From positions 2,261,001-2,325,000 of the forward strand of contig NC_019701.1 in the NCBI RefSeq assembly GCF_000317065.1: a stretch of DNA of 64,000 nt. The letters run 5' to 3'. The translations under genes and the position numbers were made by a program. This DNA comes from Pseudanabaena sp. PCC 7367. Lineage in GTDB: Bacteria > Cyanobacteriota > Cyanobacteriia > Pseudanabaenales > Pseudanabaenaceae. How positions within the stretch are numbered: position 1 is the stretch's first letter; each line of letters opens with the position of its first letter. Positions 29,815 through 38,914 of this stretch are shown piece by piece. A model generated the notes under the pieces. The model worked only from the letters and a program-made list of their open reading frames with translations. It searched no databases and was not told the origin of the DNA.

Positions 29815-30141
29815 ATGGATACATCTAAGCTAACTTGTCCAAGATGCAATTCACTCAAAATTGTCAAAAATGGCAAAATTCACAACGGTAAACAAAACTT
29901 CAAATGTAAACAATGCAATAGACAATTTGTAGCCAATTCTAAGAAGAAATATATCGCTAATGAGACTAAAGCTCAAATCGACAAACTTCTGCTAGAGAGG
30001 GTTTCACTCGCAGGTATTGCCAGAGTTGTAGGTGTATCACCAAGATGGCTACAGCAATATGTTAATCACAAATATGCTCAAGTGCCCCAACAAGTGCAGG
30101 TACAGGCTAAAAAAAGGGCACTTAACCATTCAAATGGATGA
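29815..30141 (+). CDS. IS1-family transposase, N-terminal frame (InsA-like)
   Basis: This 108-residue frame carries the DNA-binding half of an IS1-type transposase. A zinc ribbon (CPRCNSLKIVKNGK and FKCKQCNRQF) is followed by a helix-turn-helix (RVSLAGIARVVGVSPRWLQQYVN). It runs through a run of seven A residues at 30109-30115 and then stops, out of frame with the catalytic half. Alone it would act as a repressor or DNA-binding protein, as InsA does in IS1. Confidence 0.88.
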   Translation: MDTSKLTCPRCNSLKIVKNGKIHNGKQNFKCKQCNRQFVANSKKKYIANETKAQIDKLLLERVSLAGIARVVGVSPRWLQQYVNHKYAQVPQQVQVQAKKRALNHSNG

Positions 30142-30535
30142 GCTGTGGTCTTTTGTAGGCAAGAAACGAGTCAAGGTTTGGGTTTGGTTAGCTATAGATG
30201 TTGATACTAAGGAGATCGTAGGAGTGTATATCGGGTCTAGAGATGAGGTTGGTGCTCAAGGATTATGGCAGTCTTTACCACCCGTTTATCGACAATGTGC
30301 GGTTTGTTACACTGATTTCTGGCGTGCCTATGCTCAGGTAGTTCCGAGTATGCGTCATCAACCAGTGGACAAAGGTTCAGGCTTGACAAACAAAATTGAG
30401 CGATTTAATTGCACTCTTAGGCAAAGAGCTTCAAGACTGGTTCGCAAATCTCTTTCTTTCTCGAAAAAGTTAGCTAACCATGTTGGCGCTATCTGGTTAT
30501 TTGTGCATCATTACAACTCATCCTTACTTGTATAG
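30116..30535 (+). CDS. IS1-family transposase, catalytic DDE frame (InsB-like)
   Basis: The frame is open from 30032, but homology to IS1 transposases starts at about GHLTIQMDELWSFV, just after the A7 run. The DDE catalytic residues appear as D in MDELWSFV, D in CYTDFWRAY and E in NKIERFNCTLRQRASRLVRKS. It has no ribosome site of its own. It needs a frame change at the A7 run, net +1 or -2, to be fused to the upstream half. It may be made by slippage or be silenced by a one-base indel. Confidence 0.85.
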   Translation, partial: GHLTIQMDELWSFVGKKRVKVWVWLAIDVDTKEIVGVYIGSRDEVGAQGLWQSLPPVYRQCAVCYTDFWRAYAQVVPSMRHQPVDKGSGLTNKIERFNCTLRQRASRLVRKSLSFSKKLANHVGAIWLFVHHYNSSLLV

Positions 30536-30542
30536 CACTACC
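30520..30542 (-). repeat. Right terminal inverted repeat of the IS
   Basis: Complement of the left terminal repeat, 18 of 23 positions identical, ending in actacc at the outer edge. Confidence 0.88.
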
Positions 30543-30550
30543 GTTTTTGA
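30543..30550. repeat. Right target-site duplication of the IS
   Basis: Second copy of gtttttga. It ends 2 bp before the start codon of the following gene. Confidence 0.9.
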
Positions 30551-30552
30551 TT

Positions 30553-31440
30553 ATGAATAGAGTTTTAAACCGCACCATAGGTATTGGTGTTAGTGCGATC
30601 GCTACGCCCATAATTTTCCTGGCTCATGCCGATCGATCGCAAGCTGCTTCTTTTACCCTCTACGATGGCACTGCTCAGGCCGTTACCCCTGATAACTTTG
30701 CACCTCAATTCCTGGATTTTAATCCTGGTCTTGTCCCTGGCGCGACGCAAACCTATAGCGGCGGTATCAATGCTACCAACCTCAACACTACTGCGTCAGA
30801 TGGTGTGCAAGCAGGATATACCAACTTTAATCTTGCTTCGATGCTGGTAAATCCGGCTTTCCCCGACCTCGATCGCACCGTAGGTTATACCCTCAGTTTT
30901 GTGGTGGAGATCGTTTCTGCGGCTGAAGCAAGTGCCGATCGGGCTGGGTTTAATGTGATCGCGGTCAGTAGCGATCCTGGGGCTGGTAATCTTTCCAGTG
31001 TGGAAATTAGCTTCCAGACTAACCGCGTATTCTCGCAGCCCACCCCTGATCCTAATCCTGCAATTGGCTTTAGCGGCTTTGGTGAGGAAAATACGATGTT
31101 TAATCCAGTGGGGGTTGGGTTTGTGGCCTATGACCTGGTGGTTGCGGGCAGCACCTATGAGTTATTTGCCAACAGCGCCTCGATCCTAAGTGGCCCACTG
31201 CGCGACTATACGCCATTTGCTGGTTTTCCTGACCCCTATGAAACCGCTAACTTTATTTTCTTTGGTGATGACACCACCTCAGCCCAGGCAAATATTAATT
31301 TTCAATCCGCTACTCTAACCACGATCCCATTTGAGTTCTCGCCCGCATTTGGTCTAATTGCACTGGCTGGGGTTGCTGGCCTCTGGCAATTACTCAAACT
31401 TAACCAGCAAAAGGGCAAAAGTCTACCGATCGCCAAGTAA
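30553..31440 (+). CDS. Exported protein with PFEFSP-type C-terminal sorting signal
   Basis: A 295-residue secreted protein. It has a signal peptide (about 1-32, basic start then a hydrophobic core ending SQA), a beta-rich body of about 220 residues, and a C-terminal PFEFSPAFGLIALAGVAGLWQLL segment followed by a basic tail. This tripartite end is the cyanobacterial form of the PEP-CTERM exosortase signal, which predicts processing and surface or matrix placement. The body resembles sugar-binding or choice-of-anchor domains but was not identified further. The IS1 element sits just upstream and has displaced the native promoter region. No ribosome site precedes the ATG. Confidence 0.85.
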   Translation: MNRVLNRTIGIGVSAIATPIIFLAHADRSQAASFTLYDGTAQAVTPDNFAPQFLDFNPGLVPGATQTYSGGINATNLNTTASDGVQAGYTNFNLASMLVNPAFPDLDRTVGYTLSFVVEIVSAAEASADRAGFNVIAVSSDPGAGNLSSVEISFQTNRVFSQPTPDPNPAIGFSGFGEENTMFNPVGVGFVAYDLVVAGSTYELFANSASILSGPLRDYTPFAGFPDPYETANFIFFGDDTTSAQANINFQSATLTTIPFEFSPAFGLIALAGVAGLWQLLKLNQQKGKSLPIAK

Positions 31441-31524
31441 AACTGCTAAACCTAATTGTTTTAGAACTTTACCTTAGCAAGCTGATCAGCCTGCAATCAA
31501 ATGTAATTAATTGCTAGGTAATTG

Positions 31525-32019
31525 TTAATCACATGAAGCCACTTCGACCGGAGAACAAACGCCACTATCATCACAGGTCCCAAATAGATATTTACCATTT
31601 GGCCTGACTTGAAAAAGAAAATTATCAGCGCTATAGCCTGGATAACGGCGGTTTGTACCGGCATAAACAGGGTTATAGCCAAGTATGAGTAATCCCTTAG
31701 AAGAATTTCGCAACCGCATCGTCTGGTCAACTCTTTGAGTACGCTGATCATCCACATCAAAATAAATTGTTCGCATGATGCCGCTTTGGCCATTCATTAC
31801 TAGTCGGCTGTTATAAATAACCCCAAAACTACTAAACTCAAGATCCCAACAGCCATATACAGGATTGGTTTGAGCAATTAAATTCTGAGGTGATTCGGAG
31901 CTACTTGGCCTAGAATCGACTTCATGGAGAGGACTTGCTTTGGCTTGGTTTAGAGGTGAATTACCAATAAATGCAAATGTTACCAGTATTACGAATGAGA
32001 CAAAGTAGTTTTGGAGCAT
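31525..32019 (-). CDS. Secreted hypothetical protein
   Basis: A 164-residue protein with a signal peptide (MLQNYFVSFVILVTFAFIGNSPLNQAKA). A Ser-rich linker is followed by a domain of about 110 residues with Cys residues in YGCWDLEFSS, LFGTCDDSGVCSP and the terminal ASCD. The pattern of short strands (IYNSRLVMNGQSGIMRTIYFDVDD, YLFGTCDD) suggests a small disulfide-bonded beta domain. Another frame over the same bases lacks these features. Function is unknown. Confidence 0.7.
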   Translation of the reverse strand: MLQNYFVSFVILVTFAFIGNSPLNQAKASPLHEVDSRPSSSESPQNLIAQTNPVYGCWDLEFSSFGVIYNSRLVMNGQSGIMRTIYFDVDDQRTQRVDQTMRLRNSSKGLLILGYNPVYAGTNRRYPGYSADNFLFQVRPNGKYLFGTCDDSGVCSPVEVASCD

Positions 32020-32470
32020 TGCTTATGCCTTTTTACTGAGGGGTGTAATCAAAAGAACAAATATATAGTTAGTTATTAACTTAAACTTAGCTAATAAATA
32101 TCTAACTTTAATAATTGTCTGTTATTTTGCACAATAATGCAACCAAAAATATGCTATCTAGTTTTTTGCTGGACAATATGCTGAAAGAATACCTCTAGCA
32201 ATTGGTGGCGATCCAAAAATTGGGCAGCAGTCTAATAACTTGAAGCAGAACAAACATAAATAGTGATAAAAATTGGCTGATTTGTGTTTGTTGGAAGCGA
32301 TGGTTTGCTTCTCTTGCTAATTCCCTTGACATAGCTGTTATGATCCATGCCTAGCGACTCGATCGCCCTACTTCTTACCAACTCGCGGCAGCAATCGCCA
32401 ATAAGAATAAATCAGGGTAAGGCAATTGGGTCGGTCAGGTTAACCAGTTAATTAAATGGGAAGCAGGATC
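32020..32470. other. Intergenic region, no gene seen
   Basis: About 450 bp between divergent genes, strongly AT-rich on the left. No coding or RNA feature was recognised. Confidence 0.45.
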
Positions 32471-32992
32471 ATGGCCATATTTTGCAACCAAAACCTCAAC
32501 AAAAAAATTAGCAGGAACAAGACAGCATGGCGATCGCAATCTAATAATTCAACTAATTCAACCAGATTCAAACTGCTCAAACCACTAGTGCTGCTAACCT
32601 CTGCTCTGGCTGGCTTAGGGTTGTTTATGGCGATCCCAAAGCAAACGGTTGCCATAGAGCTAGTGCCGATCGTTGAAACCGAAGCAGGAGTGAATCAATA
32701 CATCAATGCCGACACGATCTCCCACCTCGGTGAGATCGCTGAGTATGAAGTTTATACCAAGCTCCCTTCTCCCCATGTGCAGGGCTTGGCCACGGTAAGA
32801 ACCTTAGTAACGGGCAATTGCGAATCGGGTGAAACCACTAGTTGGGGGGTGGTGGCATTTGATGCTGATGGTCAGGAAATATTAAATAAAAAATTTGCCT
32901 CTGGCGAAAATCACGGCAAAGTGAAACCCGGCTCGATCGAGGAGAGAGCGTTGATCCTGGCCTGTGAATATCCTAAGTTTTTCCCTTTTTGA
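32471..32992 (+). CDS. Exported hypothetical protein, surface-adhesin-E-like
   Basis: A protein of about 173 residues with a long basic N-terminal region, a hydrophobic segment (LLKPLVLLTSALAGLGLFMAI) and a compact domain. The domain pattern INADTISHLGEIAEYEVYTKL, then NCESGETTSWGVVAFDADGQ and ILACEYPKFF, recalls small periplasmic proteins of the surface-adhesin E type. Two Cys residues could form a disulfide. The ATG at 32471 has aagcagg before it and is preferred to the ATG at 32456. The family link is tentative. Confidence 0.68.
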   Translation: MAIFCNQNLNKKISRNKTAWRSQSNNSTNSTRFKLLKPLVLLTSALAGLGLFMAIPKQTVAIELVPIVETEAGVNQYINADTISHLGEIAEYEVYTKLPSPHVQGLATVRTLVTGNCESGETTSWGVVAFDADGQEILNKKFASGENHGKVKPGSIEERALILACEYPKFFPF

Positions 32993-33171
32993 TTTCTATG
33001 CCGATCGCATAAGTGGCACAAGTAGCGCCGTACCTTTGGTAGAGACTATCTATGATGAATATCAAATCAGGAATCACTAGCTAAATTCTTGCTGGCTAAG
33101 TTGGTTCCTCGATCGCAGCCGCATATTTATTATTTATGTCTACCCCCTCACGCACCAAAGGAGCAAAAATC

Positions 33172-33456
33172 ATGATCCAAAAACTTAGTGGCCCCCAAAA
33201 AGATACCGCCGCCTGGATGATGCAAGTCTGGTTGTCTTTTGTGATTTCGATGATGGCAACTGGAATTGGGATCGCCTATCTGCCTGTAAATGGCTGGATT
33301 AAGGGCTATATGGCAATGGGTACGCTCTTTACGGTTGGCTCGTCTTTTACCTTGGCCAAAACGATCCGCGACAAACACGAGGCGACCAAGTTCTCAGCCC
33401 GGATCGATGAGGCCAGAGTTGAGAAAATCCTAGCTGAACACCATCCCCTTAAATAA
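33172..33456 (+). CDS. YiaA/YiaB-type two-helix membrane protein
   Basis: A 94-residue inner-membrane protein with two hydrophobic helices (about 14-36 and 42-62). Its family pattern is DTAAWMMQVWLSFVISMMATGIGI, then GWIKGYMAMGTLFTVGSSFTLAKTIRDKHE. It matches the YiaA/YiaB two-helix domain, whose role is unknown. The charged C-terminal helix is short. The ATG at 33172 has aaaggag at a good distance and is preferred to the frame opening at 33136. Confidence 0.8.
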   Translation: MIQKLSGPQKDTAAWMMQVWLSFVISMMATGIGIAYLPVNGWIKGYMAMGTLFTVGSSFTLAKTIRDKHEATKFSARIDEARVEKILAEHHPLK

Positions 33457-33503
33457 CTTAAGGGTTGTACCAGAAGTAGTAGGCAGAGCGCAGCTTAAAT
33501 TAA

Positions 33504-34385
33504 CTAATAGCTCTGGTTGAATTCTTCCAGGGCTGCCTCACAAAGCTGGCAAAGCTGCTCATGGCTATGGCCATTGGTAGCGATGATGTTACCCCACTGC
33601 CGCACGTCAGTGTTGTTATAGGTAAGGGGCGATCGATCGAAGTGGGTGATTTTGCCGCCCGCCTCCGTGAGAATTACCTCTGGAGCGCAATAGTCCCAAT
33701 CCTTGGGTGCAGACTTGCCCGACAGGGAGATATAGAAATCAGCCCTGCCCTGAGCGATCGCCCCCAACTTACCGCCGATGCTACCTACAGCTCGTTCGTC
33801 GGCCTTGGGAATCCGGTTTAAAATAAATTCCAGTACCTCGCTGCGGTGACTGCGACTAGCGATCGCCACCATTTCCGCCGAGTTAGTTTTGGTGGAAACC
33901 TGCATTTTTTGTTTGCTGCCATCCCGTTGCTCCGCATAGGCTCCCTGGCCAACAATTGCCGTATAGAGGCGATCGTCAACGGGGCAGGCCACCAAGCCTA
34001 GAACTGGATTTTTCTGATAGGTCAGGCCAATATGCACCACAAATTCGCCGGTGCGTTTAATAAAATCACTGGTGCCATCGAGCGGATCAATAATCCAGAC
34101 CCAATCATGGCTGAGGCGATCGACGCTGTCTTCAGTTTCTTCGCTGAGATAGGCAAACTCACTGGTACCTAATTCTGTCTGCAAATGCTTCAGAATGTAG
34201 TCATTGGCGGCTAGATCGGCAGAAGTAACCGAGCCTTCACCCTTGCCCTTATGCTTGATTGTCAGGTCTTCGGGGGAGTTGTAATACTCCAACAAAATCG
34301 CGGCAGCGCCCCAGGCAATCGGGCGAGCGATCGCCATAATTTCAGTTAGGGTCTGCGGTTCTAGGTTGGGAATTAAATTTGGCAT
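33504..34385 (-). CDS. Inositol monophosphatase-family phosphatase (CysQ/SuhB-like)
   Basis: A metal-dependent phosphatase of about 293 residues. The first metal motif is seen as EETED and the second as WIIDPLDGTSDFIKRTGEF. The C-terminal motif is KDWDYCAPEVILTEAGGKITHF. These define the IMPase/FIG superfamily. The KDWD ending with its context suits 3'(2'),5'-bisphosphate nucleotidase (CysQ), which removes PAP from sulfate assimilation, but inositol phosphatase activity cannot be excluded. The ATG at 34385 is preferred to a TTG at 34427. It is divergent from ldpA across 41 bp. Confidence 0.88.
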   Translation of the reverse strand: MPNLIPNLEPQTLTEIMAIARPIAWGAAAILLEYYNSPEDLTIKHKGKGEGSVTSADLAANDYILKHLQTELGTSEFAYLSEETEDSVDRLSHDWVWIIDPLDGTSDFIKRTGEFVVHIGLTYQKNPVLGLVACPVDDRLYTAIVGQGAYAEQRDGSKQKMQVSTKTNSAEMVAIASRSHRSEVLEFILNRIPKADERAVGSIGGKLGAIAQGRADFYISLSGKSAPKDWDYCAPEVILTEAGGKITHFDRSPLTYNNTDVRQWGNIIATNGHSHEQLCQLCEAALEEFNQSY

Positions 34386-34426
34386 AACTTGCAACGACAG
34401 GGCATGGGTATTAGCATAGAGGAGCA

Positions 34427-35725
34427 ATGATGAGCTTGTCTAACCCTTTTCGGGGAATTAATGCTACCACTGATGCACCCCTGGCCTCTTTACGATCGCG
34501 CCAGTGGGTGAAATTAATCTGTGGCGCTAGTTACCAGGATTTGCCCAAAATTCGCAATCTAGCTTTGGTTTATGCTCTGGCTGGCGTGGATTGTATTGAT
34601 ATGGCTGCTGACCCTGCGGTGATCACGGCGGTACGCGAAGGGGTGGCGGTAGCACGATTACTCTATCAAAAAGCTTTTGCCCCCAATGCTTCTACTGATA
34701 CTGAAATAAATGCTGAACTAGATTTAGATCTGGATTTAGAGCCTTTAGATATTTCTGATCTTAATATTAATAACCAAATCAATAACCAAGCTGCGCCTAA
34801 TCCCTGGCTGATGGTGAGCTTGAATGCTGGCGAAGACCCCCATTTCCGCAAAGCTGAGTTTAATTATTTAGAATGTTTGACCCATTGCGATCGACCCTGT
34901 GTGGATGTTTGCCCCACCCAGGCAATTCAATTTAACCAGGTCGAAGTTCATAACGATCGTGCTGGGCTGTCTGAGCGCAATAATCAGATCCGTGAGCAAG
35001 GTAAATCTGGCAATTCAGGCAATTCAGGCAATTCAGAGGATTTAAGTTTCACTAGTTCAGCTAGTCATTTAAGCAATCTTGCCACCAAGCCCCAGGGGGA
35101 AGTTCTGGACAATCTTTGTTATGGCTGTGGCCGTTGTTTGGCTGTGTGTCCACTCTCGATTATTAATACCCGTGAGCATACCTATACACCAGAAATATTG
35201 CTAAATGAGCCGATCGATGCGATCGAAATTCATATTCAACCCTGGCGCGTGGAAGAGTTTAAGCGATTGTGGCAACGGCTTTTGCCCGTAATTCCTAAGC
35301 TTAAGCTGTTGGCGATCAGCTTTCCCGATTGCGACAATCTCAAGGATTATCTGTTGGCCTTGCTAGAATGGATGAAGCCTTTGCCCCAGCAACTAGTTTG
35401 GCAGGCAGATGGTAGGCCGATGAGTGGTGATATTGGCAACGGCACCACCCAGGCGGCGATCAAATTAGGTCAAAAAGTTTTGGGTTTCGAGTTGCCGATC
35501 GGCTTTGTCCAGATTGCGGGCGGCACCAATGCCAGCACTGCCCGTAAAATAGATGAAGCCCAAGTTAAGGTAGCCGGGGTTGCCTATGGCAGCTATGCCC
35601 GTAAACTGATCATGGATTTGCTAGAGCAAGGAGGCGATCGCCTGGAAGCTAATCCGCAACTACTAAAACAGGCAATATTGAAGGCAAAAAATTTAGTTGG
35701 ACAAACTAAACACAAAGCTAGCTAG
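34427..35725 (+). CDS. ldpA: LdpA, Fe-S protein linking redox state to the circadian clock
   Basis: LdpA senses cellular redox state through iron-sulfur clusters and modulates clock period in cyanobacteria. The protein of 432 residues has two cluster motifs: CLTHCDRPCVDVCP near 146 and CYGCGRCLAVCP near 230, as in ferredoxins. The LdpA C-terminal domain follows (about 260-425). Two polar insertions are visible. One is Asp/Leu/Asn-rich at about 80-120. The other is Ser/Asn/Gly-rich at about 180-215, with a 9-bp tandem repeat. Two ATGs in tandem start the gene behind gagga. Confidence 0.9.
   Translation: MMSLSNPFRGINATTDAPLASLRSRQWVKLICGASYQDLPKIRNLALVYALAGVDCIDMAADPAVITAVREGVAVARLLYQKAFAPNASTDTEINAELDLDLDLEPLDISDLNINNQINNQAAPNPWLMVSLNAGEDPHFRKAEFNYLECLTHCDRPCVDVCPTQAIQFNQVEVHNDRAGLSERNNQIREQGKSGNSGNSGNSEDLSFTSSASHLSNLATKPQGEVLDNLCYGCGRCLAVCPLSIINTREHTYTPEILLNEPIDAIEIHIQPWRVEEFKRLWQRLLPVIPKLKLLAISFPDCDNLKDYLLALLEWMKPLPQQLVWQADGRPMSGDIGNGTTQAAIKLGQKVLGFELPIGFVQIAGGTNASTARKIDEAQVKVAGVAYGSYARKLIMDLLEQGGDRLEANPQLLKQAILKAKNLVGQTKHKAS
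35009..35035. repeat. 9-bp in-frame tandem repeat, 3 copies
   Basis: Three exact copies of ggcaattca encode a Gly-Asn-Ser unit between the two Fe-S motifs of ldpA. Confidence 0.85.
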
Positions 35726-36315
35726 CCGATTGTTACTATATCTTAATTAAGGCTAGATCTTTAAATTGTCTCAAAATCCTTAAAAATGTAGCGATTTAAA
35801 CAGTTGTTGACTTCAATTATTCTTTATATGAAATCATTGTCATAAGTCCCATGCTTTGAGCCTAGTCCCTCGACAAGGACAAATTATTACTTCATAACTC
35901 CCTCTAGAGTAGCTATTGCATGTATTTAAGCTGATTTTGGCCAGGAGAACCAGATGCTTAAATCATCCTGCTTAGCAAATGCCCGATCATCCAGTTCATC
36001 GATCACAAGTTCACCTAGTGCCTAATTTCCTGGCATATTAATCGCCCTAAGCACGCCGATCGCTGGAGCCAATTGTTAAGTAACTGGGCAATTCATTGTG
36101 ATGTCTTTAACTAAACTAACTTCCACCCAGACCAGTAGCGATTTGATTCACCAGGACAAGTGAATCTGTAGCGATCGGGTCAACCCAAATGCTTGATTTG
36201 ATCAAATTTTCAAAATGGTTCAATGAATAACCAAGAATAACCAGCATTAAAACCGATTCAAGACTTAACAACTAAATAATTAAAAAATACCCTTAATAAT
36301 TAACCTTTTGTAAGC
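35726..36315. other. Intergenic region; one doubtful micro-ORF
   Basis: About 590 bp. A 23-codon ORF at 35954-36025 follows a good ribosome site (ccaggagaacc) and is Ser-rich at its end, but it matches nothing I know. Otherwise no gene was recognised. The R3H ATPase promoter must lie here. Confidence 0.45.
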
Positions 36316-38187
36316 ATGACGAGCGTTTTTCGCAAACAGGTCACCGATAACATCGAACAGCTCTTAGCCATCCTGCCACCGCACATTAGAGAGAACCTGG
36401 AACAAAAAAAACAAATCGATGATTTAGTCGAGGTGGTCTTAGATTTAGGTAGGCCGCCTGAAGCCAGATACACCAGCGCTGCCGTTTATTTATCCGATAC
36501 TCCCGTTACCCAGGCAGATATTGATGCCTGCGTCGATCGGGTAGGCGAATTTGGCGGCGACAATCGGGCTGGGATTGAAAGAACCTTGCATCGGATCAGT
36601 GCAATTCGCAATCGCCGGGGCAAAGTAATTGGCCTCACCTGCCGGGTTGGTCGGGCTGTGTATGGCACCAGCGAAATGATCCGCGATCTGGTGGAAACTG
36701 GCAAATCAATCTTGATTATGGGTCGCCCTGGCATGGGTAAAACCACCGCTTTGCGCGAAGTGGCGCGGGTATTGGCCGATGAAATGGATAAGCGGGTGGT
36801 AATTATTGATACCTCCAATGAAATTGCTGGCGATGGTGATATTCCCCATCCGGCGATCGGTCGGGCACGGCGGATGCAGGTGGCCAAACCAGAATTACAG
36901 CATCAAGTGATGGTGGAAGCAGTGGAAAACCACATGCCAGAAGTAATCATCATTGATGAAATTGGCACCGAACTGGAAGCCCTGGCGGCGCGTACGATCG
37001 CCGAACGAGGGGTGCAATTGGTTGGTACTGCCCACGGCAATAAGTTAGCTAATTTAATCAAAAATCCTACCCTGTCTGATCTAATTGGTGGGATTCAATC
37101 GGTTACCCTTGGTGACGACGAAGCCAGACGCAGAGGCACTCAAAAGAGTATTTTGGAGCGCAAAGCACCCCCCACCTTTGAGATTGCGATCGAAATGGGC
37201 GAACGTTATCGCTGGGCTGTGCATGAAGATGTGACCAGCACGATCGATGGTCTGTTGCGTGGCCGCGAGCCAGCTTTGCAAATCCGAGCCCTGGATGAAG
37301 TAGGCAAGCTGACGATTACCAATGAACTGCCCAAAGTTGCTAACTTGCTATCTAACCCTGTAGCAACCAAGGGGTGGCGATCTTCAGGACGGATGAAACC
37401 ATTGCCCCACCACAACTCTGCCCAAAGCTATAGCCAGAAAAATGATTTGACCGAGGTGTCAGGCGGCAAGAAGAATGATGTAGTAGAGCAGTTTTTTGGT
37501 GGTAATGGTGAGGAACGGGGAGCTAGATCTGGTAAGCAAAAGTTGCAACAGGTTGAGTCTGGTTCCTATGCCGCGTCTCTTAGTGATCTGGGCAATAATT
37601 TGAGCCTAGATGAACAGCTAGCTCCGGAAGCATATTTAGCTGCTTCTGCTCAAGATGCCCCGCCCTACGATCCGGCGGAGCGTGACTATCTCTATGTTTA
37701 TCTCTATGGGGTGAGTCGGCATCAGGCGGAGCAAGTGATCGCCACGCTCAAACTACCGGCGATCGTCACCAAGGACATTGATAGCGCTGATGTGGTTTTG
37801 GCGCTTAGATCCCATGTGCGGAATAACTCCAAAATTCGGAATTTGGCCACCAGTCGCCAGGTGCCAATCCATGCGGTCAAAAGTAGCACCATTTCGCAAA
37901 TTACCAGGGCGTTGCGGCGGATCTTGCAGATTGACGAACCCGCCCAGGTGGATGAGCACGACTTGCAACTCTTTGCCTATGGCGATTCAGAAGACGAGAT
38001 GGAGGCGCTAGAAGAAGCCCGCTTAGCTGTCGAGCAAATTGTGATTCCCAAGGGACAGCCAGTGGAGTTGCTGCCGCGATCGCCCATTATTCGTAAAATG
38101 CAGCATGAATTGGTAGAACACTATCACCTCAAATCCAATAGCTTTGGCAATGAGCCCAACCGCCGCCTGCGCATCTATCCAGGTTAG
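36316..38187 (+). CDS. AAA ATPase with R3H domain (Ycf45-like)
   Basis: A 623-residue protein related to plastid Ycf45 and to SpoIIIAA-type ATPases. The ATPase core (about 20-335) has Walker [17 protein letters not shown] and Walker [16 protein letters not shown] low-complexity linker (about 350-445) follows, then a helical region, and a C-terminal R3H single-strand nucleic-acid-binding domain that ends [33 protein letters not shown]. It probably acts on RNA or single-stranded DNA. The biological role in cyanobacteria is not settled. Confidence 0.9.
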   Translation: MTSVFRKQVTDNIEQLLAILPPHIRENLEQKKQIDDLVEVVLDLGRPPEARYTSAAVYLSDTPVTQADIDACVDRVGEFGGDNRAGIERTLHRISAIRNRRGKVIGLTCRVGRAVYGTSEMIRDLVETGKSILIMGRPGMGKTTALREVARVLADEMDKRVVIIDTSNEIAGDGDIPHPAIGRARRMQVAKPELQHQVMVEAVENHMPEVIIIDEIGTELEALAARTIAERGVQLVGTAHGNKLANLIKNPTLSDLIGGIQSVTLGDDEARRRGTQKSILERKAPPTFEIAIEMGERYRWAVHEDVTSTIDGLLRGREPALQIRALDEVGKLTITNELPKVANLLSNPVATKGWRSSGRMKPLPHHNSAQSYSQKNDLTEVSGGKKNDVVEQFFGGNGEERGARSGKQKLQQVESGSYAASLSDLGNNLSLDEQLAPEAYLAASAQDAPPYDPAERDYLYVYLYGVSRHQAEQVIATLKLPAIVTKDIDSADVVLALRSHVRNNSKIRNLATSRQVPIHAVKSSTISQITRALRRILQIDEPAQVDEHDLQLFAYGDSEDEMEALEEARLAVEQIVIPKGQPVELLPRSPIIRKMQHELVEHYHLKSNSFGNEPNRRLRIYPG

Positions 38188-38914
38188 ACCCAGGCTAGAT
38201 AGTCAGGGTAAGTAATAAGTAATAGGACAAGAGTTGTTTAAAAATGCCTGAGGTTTGTTTGAGCCGATCGCCATAAATCATTACATATCCAGGATTATCA
38301 GCAGTATAACGGTAGTTTATGGCCAGAGAAGGATAGCGATCGCTTGGTCTAGCCCCTTAATATAAAGCCACTACTTTATCTAAAAAATGTAGATATTTGG
38401 TGTCTGGTCTTGAAGTTAGATCACTTAGATTTCTAAGTGGTCTGGTTAGAGGTAAAATTAGATTCTGCTTTTTAACTGACGGATAGTTGACTTCAGCTTT
38501 AATGCTGCTGTTATTAAATTACTCCAGTTCAATTAATTACTTGTTAACTGCTCGGTTAGTCGTAATGATTAACTAATCCTAAATTGAGCAATATATGGTG
38601 TGCAATATATGGTGTGATTAAAACTGTCAGACCAATTAACCCAAGGCATGTCCTGCTTCCTGCCCAAAGTTTAGTTCTAAGCATCCGCTCCTATTGCTCT
38701 CGTCATCACAATGGCATTATGCAAGAGCTTTAAATCAATGGTTTGCCCACAGCAGCTTATGATCAAAGCTAAATTCAAGCCTCTTAATCCATTGACCTAG
38801 ACACAGCCCCGAATTTTAGAACCTACAGTCATCAAAATTCTCAAGTCGTGGATCAAGTCTTGGATCGAGAGCAAGCAATCGAGAGCAAGCATCAGTAGCC
38901 ACCAAGAATAGTAG
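38188..38914. other. Intergenic region with a 26-bp palindrome
   Basis: 727 bp with no recognised gene. A near-perfect palindrome lies at 38418-38443. The Na+/H+ antiporter promoter should lie toward its right end. Confidence 0.5.
38418..38443. promoter_or_regulatory. 26-bp near-perfect palindrome
   Basis: The arms agatcacttaga and tctaagtggtct pair at 12 positions (11 Watson-Crick, one G-T). There is no T run on either side, so it is less likely a terminator than an operator or an RNA hairpin. It lies 230 bp after the R3H ATPase gene and 470 bp before the antiporter gene. Confidence 0.5.

Larger units (their letters stand above)
29761..30542 (+). mobile_element. IS1-family insertion sequence (782 bp)
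   Basis: Both termini are visible. 23-bp imperfect inverted repeats (18 of 23 positions match, beginning ggtagt and ending agtaaggat) bound the element, and a perfect 8-bp target duplication flanks it. The size fits IS1. Inside are two overlapping frames encoding the zinc-ribbon/HTH and DDE parts of the transposase. The right end lies 10 bp before the ATG of the next gene. The intact target duplication suggests a fairly recent insertion. Confidence 0.93.

Noticed and set aside
31497-31793. 98-codon frame overlapping the secreted protein at 31525
   Set aside because: The overlapping frame has a signal peptide and ordered Cys residues, and this one has neither.
35954-36025. 23-codon ORF with good ribosome site
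   Set aside because: The ribosome site is convincing but the peptide matches nothing I know and is mostly Ser. I kept it only as a note in the spacer entry.
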